From Pseudomonas graminis (GTDB taxonomy: Bacteria > Pseudomonadota > Gammaproteobacteria > Pseudomonadales > Pseudomonadaceae), in contig NZ_MDEN01000065.1 of assembly GCF_001705435.1 (NCBI RefSeq), positions 305,268-369,267 on the forward strand: a stretch of 64,000 nt of DNA. The letters run 5' to 3'. Position numbers and translations under genes: made by a program. Below the pieces are notes generated by a model that saw only the letters and a program-made list of their open reading frames with translations, made no database searches and had not been told where the DNA came from. This document shows, one piece after another, positions 1 to 7,552 of this stretch; positions within the stretch are counted from its first letter, which is position 1; each line of letters starts with the position of its first letter.

Positions 1-1368
1 GGAAGTGCCGTGGTAGGTGGCACCGTCAACCAGAAGGGCGCCTTTACCCTGCGGGCCACAGCCGTGGGTGGGCAAACGGTGCTCGCCCAGATCATTCGCC
101 TGGTGGAACAGGCACAGGGCTCCAAGTTGCCGATCCAGGCGGTGGTCGACAAGGTAACGATGTGGTTCGTGCCGGCAGTCATGGGGGTGGCCCTGGCCAC
201 CTTCCTGATCTGGCTCGCTTTCGGTCCGTCACCGGCGCTGAGCTTCGCCTTGGTGAACGCCGTGGCGGTACTCATTATCGCCTGCCCGTGCGCGATGGGG
301 CTTGCGACGCCAACCTCGATCATGGTCGGTACTGGACGCGGGGCGGAGCTAGGCGTGCTTTTTCGTAAGGGCGAAGCATTGCAACTCCTGAAGGACGCGA
401 AAGTGGTGGCGCTGGATAAAACCGGCACGCTGACTGAAGGACGGCCGGCCCTGACTGACTTGGAAGTTGACCCCACTTTCGAGCGTGCTCAGGTACTGGC
501 AAGCATTGCAGCGGTAGAGTCGCGCTCCGAACATCCGATCGCGCATGCAATCGTCGAGGCTGCTGAGAAAGAGGGCCTAATCCTCCCGGCGTTTACTGAG
601 TTCGAATCCGTTACCGGAATGGGCGTGCGCGCCTTAGTGAAGGACGTGCGCGTGGAAGTGGGGGCTGATCGGTACATGCGCTCGCTTGGCCTGAATGTAG
701 CAGGCTTCGCGCAGACGGCGCAGAAGCTTGGCGAGGAAGGAAAATCTCCGCTGTATGCTGCAATCGATGGGCGCCTAGCCGCCGTTATTGCCGTGGCCGA
801 CCCTATCAAGGTGCACACGCCCGCTGCCATCGCTGCCTTGCACCGCCTGGGTTTGAAAGTTGCGATGATTACCGGCGATAACGAACGTACCGCCAAGGCG
901 ATCGCGTCACGTCTCGGAATTGACGAGGTTGTTGCTGAAGTCCTACCCGCGGGTAAAGTGGAGGCGATCCAGCGGCTTAGAGCCGAACACGGTTGCGTCG
1001 CGTTTGTAGGCGACGGTATCAACGACGCACCTGCGCTGGCCGAGGCTGACGTCGGCCTGGCGATCGGCACGGGTACCGATGTCGCGGTGGAAGCAGCGGA
1101 CGTGGTGCTTATGTCAGGCAGTCTTCAGGGCGTCCCCAATGCTATCGCCCTGTCGAAAGCGACCATCGGCAACATCCGCCAAAATCTGTTCTGGGCCTTT
1201 GCCTATAACACGGCCCTGATCCCGATGGCGGCAGGCATGCTGTATCCCGCGTATGGCGTGTTGCTGTCACCGGTATTCGCCGCCGGCGCGATGGCATTGT
1301 CCAGCGTTTTCGTGCTTGCCAACGCGTTGCGACTGCGCGGCTTTCAACCGCCATTGAAAGACGAATGA
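1..1368 (+). CDS. copA: Copper-type P1B ATPase (CopA-like), 5' end outside window
   Basis: This is the C-terminal 455 residues of an inner-membrane heavy-metal-exporting P-type ATPase; the frame is open from the first base, so the N-terminal metal-binding domains and first membrane helices lie outside the window. It shows the transmembrane CPC metal motif (nt 283-291), the phosphorylation loop DKTGTLTEG (about nt 415), the SEHPIA motif of P1B pumps, TGDN, and the hinge GDGINDAPALAEADVG. CPC with SEHP is typical of Cu(I)/Ag(I) exporters (family knowledge). A broken CueR-like regulator follows 15 bp downstream, which supports a copper role. The stretch reads intact. Metal specificity between Cu and Ag cannot be decided here. 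Confidence 0.93.
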   Translation, partial: GSAVVGGTVNQKGAFTLRATAVGGQTVLAQIIRLVEQAQGSKLPIQAVVDKVTMWFVPAVMGVALATFLIWLAFGPSPALSFALVNAVAVLIIACPCAMGLATPTSIMVGTGRGAELGVLFRKGEALQLLKDAKVVALDKTGTLTEGRPALTDLEVDPTFERAQVLASIAAVESRSEHPIAHAIVEAAEKEGLILPAFTEFESVTGMGVRALVKDVRVEVGADRYMRSLGLNVAGFAQTAQKLGEEGKSPLYAAIDGRLAAVIAVADPIKVHTPAAIAALHRLGLKVAMITGDNERTAKAIASRLGIDEVVAEVLPAGKVEAIQRLRAEHGCVAFVGDGINDAPALAEADVGLAIGTGTDVAVEAADVVLMSGSLQGVPNAIALSKATIGNIRQNLFWAFAYNTALIPMAAGMLYPAYGVLLSPVFAAGAMALSSVFVLANALRLRGFQPPLKDE

Positions 1369-1383
1369 GATGAAGGAGTTGAC

Positions 1384-1713
1384 ATGAATATTGGTGAAGC
1401 ATTGAAAGCGTCTGGTGTACCGACAAAATGATTTGCTACTACGAAGATAGAGTTGATTGCGCGTGCGGCGCGCAGAGAGTCTGGCTACCGGGCATACGCC
1501 TTGAGCGACGTACATCGTCTGCGCTTCATCCGGCGTGCACGAGACCTCTGCTTCTCGATAATGGAGATTGGTGAACTGCTCAGCCTGTGGAATGAACGGT
1601 CGCGGCAAAGTTCCGATGTCAAACGCCTTGCGCAAGCGCATATTGCTGACCTGAAAGAGCGGATCAGGAATCCGCGCCGGATGGCAAAGATGTTGCAAGA
1701 GCTGATCGCTTGA
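1384..1713 (+). pseudogene. Broken CueR/HmrR-like MerR-family regulator
   Basis: A ribosome-binding site (AAGGAG) precedes ATG 1384, and the first 15 codons read MNIGEALKASGVPTK, the normal start of a CueR/HmrR regulator. A one-base loss in the AAAA run at about 1427 then gives TGA. The +1 frame carries the next expected piece (MICYYED), and a second small deletion at about 1447 returns to the first frame, which runs on as ESGYRAYALSDVHRLRF and the start of the dimerisation helix. The C-terminus stops at 1713 before the conserved metal-binding cysteine pair. Two indels plus a missing sensing loop make it non-functional. The truncation point abuts a mercuric reductase fragment on the other strand, so a rearrangement joined the two. 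Confidence 0.85.
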
Positions 1714-2226
1714 TGCGCAGAAGCCCTCTACCACGGGCAGGTAAGAGAACAACTGGTCAGTTAATTCTTGCACAGTCAGGCGATGGCGAATTGCCAGCTC
1801 TGCCGTTTGAATTAACTTGTCAGCTTCCGGAGCCATAGCTTGTACGCCGATCAGTTGCCCGGCGGTGGAGTCAACCACGAGCTTAATAAAGCCGCGTGTG
1901 TCGAAGTTCACGAGCGCGCGCGGCACATTATCTAGGCTGAGCATGTGACTGTCCGTCTCGATACCAGCTTGGTGCGCTTGCCCCTCGCTCTAGCCGACTG
2001 CCGCGACCTGCCGGTCAGTGAAGAGCACTCCTGGCATAGCGTTAAGGTCGAGCGCCGCTTTACCGCCCGTCATATTGATTGTCGCCCGGGTCCCAGCTGC
2101 GCCGCAACTAGCCAATTGTGGCTGGTCGGTGCACTCGCCAGCAGCGTAAATGTTATGCAAGGTCGCCCGCAGATATGTGAGCCGGATAGCTCCGCCATTC
2201 GCAGTTGATCTCAACTGGAATCGCGC
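1714..2226 (-). pseudogene. merA: Mercuric reductase (MerA) C-terminal remnant
   Basis: The reverse strand encodes recognisable MerA C-terminal sequence: IYAAGECTDQPQL, then GTRATINMTGGKAALDL, MPGVLFTDRQVAAVG, and in the dimerisation domain LSLDNVPRALVNFDTRGF and LTVQELTDQLFSYLPVVEG. An in-frame TAG at 1990-1992 replaces the conserved Tyr of VGYSE; the frame continues unchanged after it. The terminal vicinal cysteine pair that delivers Hg(II) is absent, because the fragment stops at VVEG (about nt 1724) where the broken regulator begins. The FAD and redox-active-Cys half is also missing upstream of about 2226. This is a relic of a mer operon within the mobile island. Confidence 0.85.
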
Positions 2227-2327
2227 TGATTGCGAACACGGCTGTTTTCGATTGCAAGCCGTTACATCTAGCACTTCAAGAAATTTTATTGAATTGTACT
2301 GCTAAGTTATGCGTGCAGATTGACTGG

Positions 2328-2675
2328 TTATCCAACGACGACTCGTTTTTTGTAGACCGCGTGACGGGAAACCGTGGTGCGAACGAACTCCAAGCCAAAC
2401 TCCGCGGCTTCGCGTTTGACCTGCTTACCAAAGGTCACCCGGCTGGAGCGATCCAGGGTCTGCCAGACTTCTGGGCCGATGAGCTGCGGGATCTCGAACT
2501 CCATGTTCTCCGGCACTTTCAAGACGTTCTCCTTAAGCACCGCGGCGGCTCGATCTGTTGGAGTGTCGGTGCTGGCCACGTGAGCCTGCAGCAGCGCCAG
2601 AATCGTCGCCGCCGCATCGGTCTGTTTCTGCGCCCATACTTCGAGCTCAGGGGGGAGCGTTAGGGAAATGATCAT
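2328..2675 (-). CDS. DUF1413 domain-containing protein
   Basis: This is a 115-residue soluble protein starting MIISLTLPPELEVWAQ. Residues about 60-108 (FEIPQLIGPEVWQTLDR, SRVTFGKQVKREA, then RHAVYKKR) match my recollection of the DUF1413 family, small proteins with a W-x-x-L and R-x-x-x-G-R/K-x-F pattern whose molecular role is unknown. A good ribosome-binding site (AAGGAAT) lies just ahead of the ATG, which supports real translation. The gene is monocistronic and is preceded by a palindromic operator (2736-2757). The surroundings are AT-rich compared with the chromosome, which suggests recent transfer. A DNA-binding or antitoxin-like role is possible but unsupported. Confidence 0.7.
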   Translation of the reverse strand: MIISLTLPPELEVWAQKQTDAAATILALLQAHVASTDTPTDRAAAVLKENVLKVPENMEFEIPQLIGPEVWQTLDRSSRVTFGKQVKREAAEFGLEFVRTTVSRHAVYKKRVVVG

Positions 2676-2735
2676 AGCGATTCCTTGTGTTGAAATTCAT
2701 ACGCATTGAGATTATGCAACTACATCGAGTAAAAC

Positions 2736-2757
2736 AATTGCATTTTATAATGCAATT
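2736..2757. promoter_or_regulatory. Perfect palindromic operator candidate upstream of the DUF1413 gene
   Basis: AATTGCATT and AATGCAATT are perfect 9-bp inverted arms around a 4-bp TTAT spacer, 60 bp upstream of the DUF1413 start. The symmetry and position in an AT-rich promoter region suggest a dimeric repressor site. No U-rich tail follows, so a terminator is unlikely. Confidence 0.5.
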
Positions 2758-2802
2758 TGCAACAGCAGACTGAAATCTAACACCAAAATGCGAGAGAGCT
2801 AA

Positions 2803-2832
2803 AATTGGTGATAAAATAGATTATCACCAATT
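2803..2832. repeat. Perfect 12-6-12 inverted repeat, candidate recombinase core site
   Basis: AATTGGTGATAA (2803-2814) and TTATCACCAATT (2821-2832) are exact inverted copies around a 6-bp spacer, AATAGA. The geometry resembles dif/IRS-type tyrosine-recombinase core sites (two 11-13 bp binding arms, 6-8 bp crossover region), and a tyrosine recombinase gene starts 100 bp downstream. It could instead be an operator of that gene. Confidence 0.5.
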
Positions 2833-2932
2833 ATTGCCGCTTATCGGTTTCGGAAGCAGCTGGAGCATTGAGCGTTTCTTTCGTGACTGAAAACTTGTGC
2901 ATGTTCGTAAACAAGCCAATCATGAGAACAAT

Positions 2933-3895
2933 ATGCAGGAACTGACGAAAATCCATCAGAGCGACCAGCGTCGGCTTACGTCGGTCGAATTTCAGAAACT
3001 GGCCCAGGTACCGGCCGCGGTCGAGTGGTATGCCAACCTCGACAACCCTCGTACACGACGCGCCTACCAAAATGACCTGGAGGACTTCTGTGGTTTTGTC
3101 GGATTGGCTTCAGCGGATGAGTTTCGCGTGGTGACCCGATCGCATGTTTTGGCCTGGCGCGCCCAGCTCGAGCATCGCGGTTTGGCCGGAGCGACGATCC
3201 GACGCAAGTTGGCGGCGCTGGCCAGCCTCTTTGATCACCTTCTGGAGAGCAATGCGATTTCCGGCGGCAATCCCGTGCATGGGGTAAAACGCCCGAAGAT
3301 TGAAAGCAACGAAGGCAAGACGCCGGCGTTGGGTGATCACCAGGCGAAGGCGCTGCTCGAGGCGCCGGATGAAACCACCCTTAAAGGACTGCGTGACCGG
3401 GCGTTGTTGGCCGTGCTTCTTTATCACGGGCTGCGCCGTGAAGAAGCGGCGCTGCTGCAGGTGAGCGACATTCAGGAGCGCCGCGGGATCCAGCATCTGA
3501 AAGTGCACGGCAAGGGCGGCAAGGTGCGGTACCTGCCACTGCACCCGGTGGCGGCTGGACGCATTCACCAGTACCTGGAAAGCTCAGGGCATCATTTGGC
3601 GGACAGGAAGGTGCCGCTGTTCATCCCATTGCGCGGCAAGCTTACCGGCGCCGGCATCACGGCCAATGGCATTTATACGATGGTCGCAACCTGTGCAAAA
3701 AAAGCCGGGATCGCGGTTGACGGGTTGGGCGTCCATGGACTCAGGGCAACTGCAGCCACCAATGCCCTGGAGCATGAGGCCGACATCGCCAAGGTCCAGG
3801 CCTGGCTGGGTCATGCCAATATCAGCACAACCAAAATCTACGATCGGAGGGAGAACCGTCCGGAGGATTCACCGACGTACAAAGTGAAATACTAA
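2933..3895 (+). CDS. Tyrosine-type site-specific recombinase/integrase
   Basis: This 320-residue enzyme (from ATG 2933) catalyses DNA strand exchange through a 3'-phosphotyrosine link. The N-terminal SAM-like core-binding domain covers residues about 20-115 (NLDNPRTRRAYQNDL). The catalytic domain has Arg168 (HGLRREE), Lys194 (HGKGGKVR), His268 and Arg271 (HGLRATAAT), His294 (LGHANIS) and nucleophile Tyr303 (KIYDRR), so all key residues are present. The frame also allows an upstream GTG at 2897, but ATG 2933 has GAGAA upstream and matches the start I would expect for relatives (MxELT). It lies between the DUF1413 gene and the cargo operon, with a candidate core site at 2803-2832. It probably moves or resolves part of the island. 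Confidence 0.9.
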   Translation: MQELTKIHQSDQRRLTSVEFQKLAQVPAAVEWYANLDNPRTRRAYQNDLEDFCGFVGLASADEFRVVTRSHVLAWRAQLEHRGLAGATIRRKLAALASLFDHLLESNAISGGNPVHGVKRPKIESNEGKTPALGDHQAKALLEAPDETTLKGLRDRALLAVLLYHGLRREEAALLQVSDIQERRGIQHLKVHGKGGKVRYLPLHPVAAGRIHQYLESSGHHLADRKVPLFIPLRGKLTGAGITANGIYTMVATCAKKAGIAVDGLGVHGLRATAATNALEHEADIAKVQAWLGHANISTTKIYDRRENRPEDSPTYKVKY

Positions 3896-3911
3896 TCTCT
3901 ATCAAGCGCTA

Positions 3912-3942
3912 ACCGACTGCTATCGGGCCGAAAGCAGTCGGT
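3912..3942. terminator. Stem-loop after the integrase gene
   Basis: ACCGACTGC (3912-3920) pairs perfectly with GCAGTCGGT (3934-3942) over a 13-base loop, 17 bp after the integrase stop. There is no T-run, so termination is only likely; it might also be a protein-binding site. Confidence 0.4.
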
Positions 3943-3963
3943 CGCAGGCAGCCCTTATGCTAG

Positions 3964-4041
3964 TCAACATTCTGTTGATCTACTAGGCTTCCACGATTAG
4001 GATAGTCAACAATGTGTTGAAGTAGATAGTCAGAATGTTGA
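3964..4041 (+). promoter_or_regulatory. Repeated TCAACA-N3-TGTTGA operators upstream of the DauR-like gene
   Basis: Two perfect 15-bp dyads lie at 3964-3978 (TCAACATTCTGTTGA) and 4006-4020 (TCAACAATGTGTTGA). A degenerate third copy (TCAGAATGTTGA, 4030-4041) covers the start codon of the regulator at 4035. The dyads are 42 bp apart, four helical turns, so they face the same side. They are the natural binding sites for the adjacent HTH regulator, and the copy over the ATG suggests autoregulation. Confidence 0.6.
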
Positions 4042-4748
4042 AGTCATTTATAGAGCCCGCGTTTCAGGCACAGCTGATAGATCTGTTAGCCGGCACTGTG
4101 CGAGCCATTGGAAGCGTAGTGCCGCGCAATGCTGAAGTCGTTCTTCATGACCTGCGAACGCCTGACTATTCCATCGCTGAGATCGCCAATGCTCACGTCA
4201 CGGGACGCCGTAAAGGCGATTCGATCCTGGCAGGATTACGCGCTGACCTTGCATTCAATGATGCGCTTGAGGAGAAGCTGGAGCCGATTTCGCTCTTGCT
4301 GGACTATCTGACACTCTCCAAAGATGGCCAGCCCCTACGTAGCAGCACAGCGCTTTATCGTGACCAAAACGGCAAAGCGTTTGCCGCCCTGTGCATCAAC
4401 GTGGACCAGGCGTGCGTCCTTGATGCTCTCCAGGTGCTTCAAGCGTTGGCTGGTGGCTCAGAGGGTAGCGCTCGTGTTGTAAACCCCATCACTGCGTCTG
4501 ATAACGCTGAACCGATCAATCACACGATTGACGAGTTGATGCGCGAGATCATTCGTGACGCTACGGAGCTAAGCCCAGGTACAGGTCGCACCGATATCAA
4601 ACGTGCCAACCTGTTGGCCGTATCGGAAATGCAAGACAAAGGCATCTTTCTGATCAAGGGTGGCGTGGAAAAAGCCGCCGCGGCATTGGGCGTGACGCGC
4701 TATTCGATTTACAACTACCTGGCAGAACTGAAAGGTACGGATGGCTAG
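4035..4748 (+). CDS. YheO/DauR-type PAS-HTH transcriptional regulator
   Basis: This cytoplasmic 237-residue regulator has an N-terminal YheO-like PAS domain (about residues 10-130; VVLHDLRTPDYSIAEIAN is typical) and a C-terminal helix-turn-helix (about 175-235; GGVEKAAAALGVTRYSIYNY). DauR of P. aeruginosa, of this family, controls D-arginine use in response to an amino acid (family knowledge), so a small amine or amino-acid ligand is plausible. The start codon sits inside the last of three operator-like repeats, so ribosome binding and autorepression may compete. It is followed on the same strand by a dehydratase-like enzyme, an exporter, a tRNA-editing protein and a PhzF-like protein, which it probably controls. 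Confidence 0.85.
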   Translation: MLKSFIEPAFQAQLIDLLAGTVRAIGSVVPRNAEVVLHDLRTPDYSIAEIANAHVTGRRKGDSILAGLRADLAFNDALEEKLEPISLLLDYLTLSKDGQPLRSSTALYRDQNGKAFAALCINVDQACVLDALQVLQALAGGSEGSARVVNPITASDNAEPINHTIDELMREIIRDATELSPGTGRTDIKRANLLAVSEMQDKGIFLIKGGVEKAAAALGVTRYSIYNYLAELKGTDG

Positions 4749-4867
4749 GTTCGTCTCTTAGAGCCATGAAAGAACCCGCGTTGATACCTGCCGTCTGGAT
4801 ATCAGGCGCAAAGCCTCAACAGAACTGTAAGCCTTGGCCTGAACTTGGCCCAGTGGAGAGCAACAGC

Positions 4868-5785
4868 ATGTCCTTGAGCATCAAAACACCCCTACTCGAA
4901 TCCCTGCCATTGAGTCAGATCAGTGGCACGAAGGTCTGGATGAAAATGGAGGCCATGCAGCCTTCAGGCTCTTTCAAGATCCGGGGTATCGGACATGCCT
5001 GCGCACGGCATCACGCACGCGGTGCCAAACGTTTCCTCTCCTCGTCCGGCGGCAACGCGGGGTTAGCGGTGGCCTACGCTGGCCGCCGTCTTGGCCTCCC
5101 AGTGATCGTGGTGGTGCCCGAAACAACGTCAGAGCGTGCAAGACACCTCCTGGCGCTGGAAAATGCCGAGGTTATCGTCCACGGCAAATCCTGGTTCGAG
5201 GCCAATGAGCTCGCTCGATCACTGCTTACCCCAGAGGACGCATTCCTGCATCCTTTCGACGATCCTCTGCTATGGGAAGGTCATGCATCGATGATCGATG
5301 AAATCATGGCCGATGGCGTCGTACCGGATGCAGTAATTCTCTCGGTAGGAGGCGGAGGACTTATCGCAGGTGTTGATGAAGGACTGCGCCGAAACGGGCT
5401 CGCCCAGGTACCGATCTTTGCGGTCGAAACTGAAGGCATGGCGTCGTACAGCGCCTCGTTAAATGCAGGCCACCTTGTCGAACTGCCTGCTCTGTCCGGG
5501 GTTGCAACGTCGCTGGGCGCACGCCAGGTCTGCCCCCGGGCCTTCGAACTATCCAAGGAGCGCCCGGTTTATCCGGTATTGGTCACTGACCGACAAGCAG
5601 TCGACGCATGCCTGACTTTTCTGGATGACCACCGCACTCTGGTCGAACCCGCATGCGGGGCCTCGCTCGCGGTGGTTTATGGGAATGCGATTGACCTGAA
5701 AGGCTTCCAAAACGTGCTGATAATCGTCTGTGGCGGCTCGACAGCGACAGTTGGCTCTTTGAAAGGCTTCGGCAATCAAAACTGA
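4868..5785 (+). CDS. Serine/threonine dehydratase-like PLP enzyme (fold type II)
   Basis: The protein has 305 residues from ATG 4868, chosen because GGAGAG sits 7 bp upstream and homology starts there; an upstream ATG at 4766 in the same frame adds 34 unrelated residues. Fold-type-II features are the Schiff-base lysine Lys37 (PSGSFKIRG), the substrate loop SSSGGNAGLAVAYAG, the PLP phosphate loop SVGGGGLIAG and the pyridine-N contact CGGSTAT. The short form without an ACT domain resembles catabolic serine/threonine dehydratases (alpha,beta-elimination of L-Ser/L-Thr to the 2-oxo acid plus ammonia). In this cargo unit the real substrate may be a hydroxylated non-protein amino acid (inference). 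Confidence 0.85.
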   Translation: MSLSIKTPLLESLPLSQISGTKVWMKMEAMQPSGSFKIRGIGHACARHHARGAKRFLSSSGGNAGLAVAYAGRRLGLPVIVVVPETTSERARHLLALENAEVIVHGKSWFEANELARSLLTPEDAFLHPFDDPLLWEGHASMIDEIMADGVVPDAVILSVGGGGLIAGVDEGLRRNGLAQVPIFAVETEGMASYSASLNAGHLVELPALSGVATSLGARQVCPRAFELSKERPVYPVLVTDRQAVDACLTFLDDHRTLVEPACGASLAVVYGNAIDLKGFQNVLIIVCGGSTATVGSLKGFGNQN

Positions 5786-5882
5786 CCCGCCTAGGTCAGC
5801 AAACCCGCCAATGCTGTAACTAAGGCTGCAGCTTCCTCTTTTTCCTAAATCGTGCGCGTGCCAAGCGTCTGCGGGAGAGTGT

Positions 5883-6833
5883 GTGTCACATAAAGAGAAA
5901 ACGTTTGTGCCGTTGGCATTTCTGATGCTGCTGCTTCCCCCGCTCTTTTGGGCAGGAAATTTCATTATTGGGCGAGCTCTTAGAGACGCCATCCCGCCGA
6001 TGACCTTGTCCCTGTGGCGTTGGGTCATCGCCATGGTGTTCATACTCCCGTCCGCCTGGAAATACATCAAACGGGACCATCAACAGTACCTTGAACATCG
6101 CTGGCTTCTGGTCAGGCTATCAGTGACCGGTGTGGTTGCGTTCAATTCGCTGGTTTACCTGGGATTGAGAGACACCACCGCAGGCAATGCTTTGCTGCTC
6201 AACTCCTGCATCCCTGTGTTAATAGCCTTTTTCGCAGCGGTCTTTTACAGGCAGCGTTTGCGCGTCATGCAGTATCTCGGGCTGCTGCTGTCATGCGCTG
6301 GAGTGGGGATCATCATCGCTCACGGGGATCTACAAACGTTTTTGGCCATGAAATTTTCCCACGGAGACCTTTTGGTCTTTTGCGCGATGGTGTCGTTTGC
6401 GCTCTACACCTTGTGGCTACGCAATGTACCGCAGCAGATTGACCGACTAGGGTTGATGGCGGTTCAGATCGCAGTCGCGTTCGTATTCCTTATTCCGCTT
6501 TGGGGGATCGAGGCGTTCCATGGCATCAGTGCCCAATGGAGCCCGCAAGCCATCGGCGCATTACTGTATCTGGGCGCCTTCCCTTCGGTACTGGCCTATG
6601 TGCTCTTCAACATGGCCGTGAGCCGGTTCGGGGCAGCCCAGGCGGGGTTGTGCATCCACTTGATACCGGTATTTGGAGCCGTTCTGGCGGTTCTCTTTCT
6701 CCATGAAAGCTTTCATCTTTACCACGCTGCAGGTATGGCGGCCATCCTTACGGGGATTCGGCTGGCATTGAAACCCAGCCCAGTCATCAGCCAGATCAGC
6801 AGCACGACTGCTCAAGGCAAACTCAATGAATGA
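5883..6833 (+). CDS. EamA/RhaT-family DMT transporter
   Basis: This 316-residue inner-membrane protein has about ten hydrophobic helices in two EamA repeats. Helix 1 begins at FLMLLLPPLFWAGNFIIG, a hallmark start of DMT-superfamily metabolite exporters; the second repeat begins near residue 155. The start is GTG 5883, with GGGAGAG just upstream. Members often export amino acids and related metabolites (family knowledge). It overlaps the next gene by 8 bp (6826-6833), so the two are translated from one message. Context suggests export of the amino acid or analogue that the neighbouring enzymes process. Confidence 0.85.
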   Translation: MSHKEKTFVPLAFLMLLLPPLFWAGNFIIGRALRDAIPPMTLSLWRWVIAMVFILPSAWKYIKRDHQQYLEHRWLLVRLSVTGVVAFNSLVYLGLRDTTAGNALLLNSCIPVLIAFFAAVFYRQRLRVMQYLGLLLSCAGVGIIIAHGDLQTFLAMKFSHGDLLVFCAMVSFALYTLWLRNVPQQIDRLGLMAVQIAVAFVFLIPLWGIEAFHGISAQWSPQAIGALLYLGAFPSVLAYVLFNMAVSRFGAAQAGLCIHLIPVFGAVLAVLFLHESFHLYHAAGMAAILTGIRLALKPSPVISQISSTTAQGKLNE

Positions 6834-7494
6834 ACGAATCTATTTTGATAGCGATGCGCTCGAATTAACCACCAGTGTCTTAAGCTGCTCGGCGCGGGAG
6901 GATGGCAGGTACCAGGTGGTTCTCGCTGCGACTCTATTTCATCCCCAAGGCGGGGGGCAGCCTTCTGATAGCGGAACCATTGACAGCGTTAACATGCTGC
7001 AAGCCCTGCAGAGCGATGACGGCATCATTCACATCACCAGCGGTCCCTTGGACCTAGGGACCGTTACACTGAAGGTCGACGGTGCCGCTCGTGAATTGCA
7101 TGCCCGTTACCATTCAGCAGGGCACCTCATAGCGTGCGCTGGAGAAAAATATGGCTGGCTTGGTCTCAAAGGCAATCATCGACCCGGTGAAAGCCGCGTG
7201 GTCTTTGATCCCACTGATCATGCCCGACCAGTGACCGAGGAGATGTTGCAAGCCGATGTTGCAGCGCTTGTTGCGCAAAATCTGCCTCGCAACGTCGATG
7301 TCTCTCAAGGGAGACGTGTTGTCACTTGGGGTCAGTTGCCACCTACCGCCTGTGGCGGGACGCACGTCAGATCTACAGGTGAGGTCGGAGAAATTCACAT
7401 CGTGCGGGTTAAACAAAAGAAAGGGCAGCTATCTGTCCAGTACGAACTGGACGCTGATGAGGCCTTAGAGCCCGCTGGCCTGGAAACCTGTTAA
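6826..7494 (+). CDS. AlaX-type alanyl-tRNA editing protein
   Basis: This 222-residue free-standing homologue of the AlaRS editing domain hydrolyses wrongly charged tRNA(Ala), classically Ser-tRNA(Ala). The N-terminal part contains FHPQGGGQPSD; the zinc site is His96 and His100 (YHSAGHL) with Cys176 and His180 (ACGGTH). It is AlaX-like in lacking aminoacylation domains. Its gene overlaps the exporter gene and is part of the cargo unit. A tRNA-proofreading enzyme carried with an amino-acid dehydratase and an exporter fits protection against a mischarging amino acid (inference). Some relatives act on other amino acids, so specificity is open. Confidence 0.85.
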   Translation: MNERIYFDSDALELTTSVLSCSAREDGRYQVVLAATLFHPQGGGQPSDSGTIDSVNMLQALQSDDGIIHITSGPLDLGTVTLKVDGAARELHARYHSAGHLIACAGEKYGWLGLKGNHRPGESRVVFDPTDHARPVTEEMLQADVAALVAQNLPRNVDVSQGRRVVTWGQLPPTACGGTHVRSTGEVGEIHIVRVKQKKGQLSVQYELDADEALEPAGLETC

Positions 7495-7552
7495 GAAATT
7501 TTTCCGTGCAGCGAATGCTGCTCCTGTTGGCCCTCCTGCAAGGAAACAACTC

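Noticed and set aside
1267..1713. Minus-strand open frame continuing from the MerA fragment
   Set aside because: Past VVEG (nt 1724) it is only the antisense of the broken regulator and ATPase; no MerA sequence continues.
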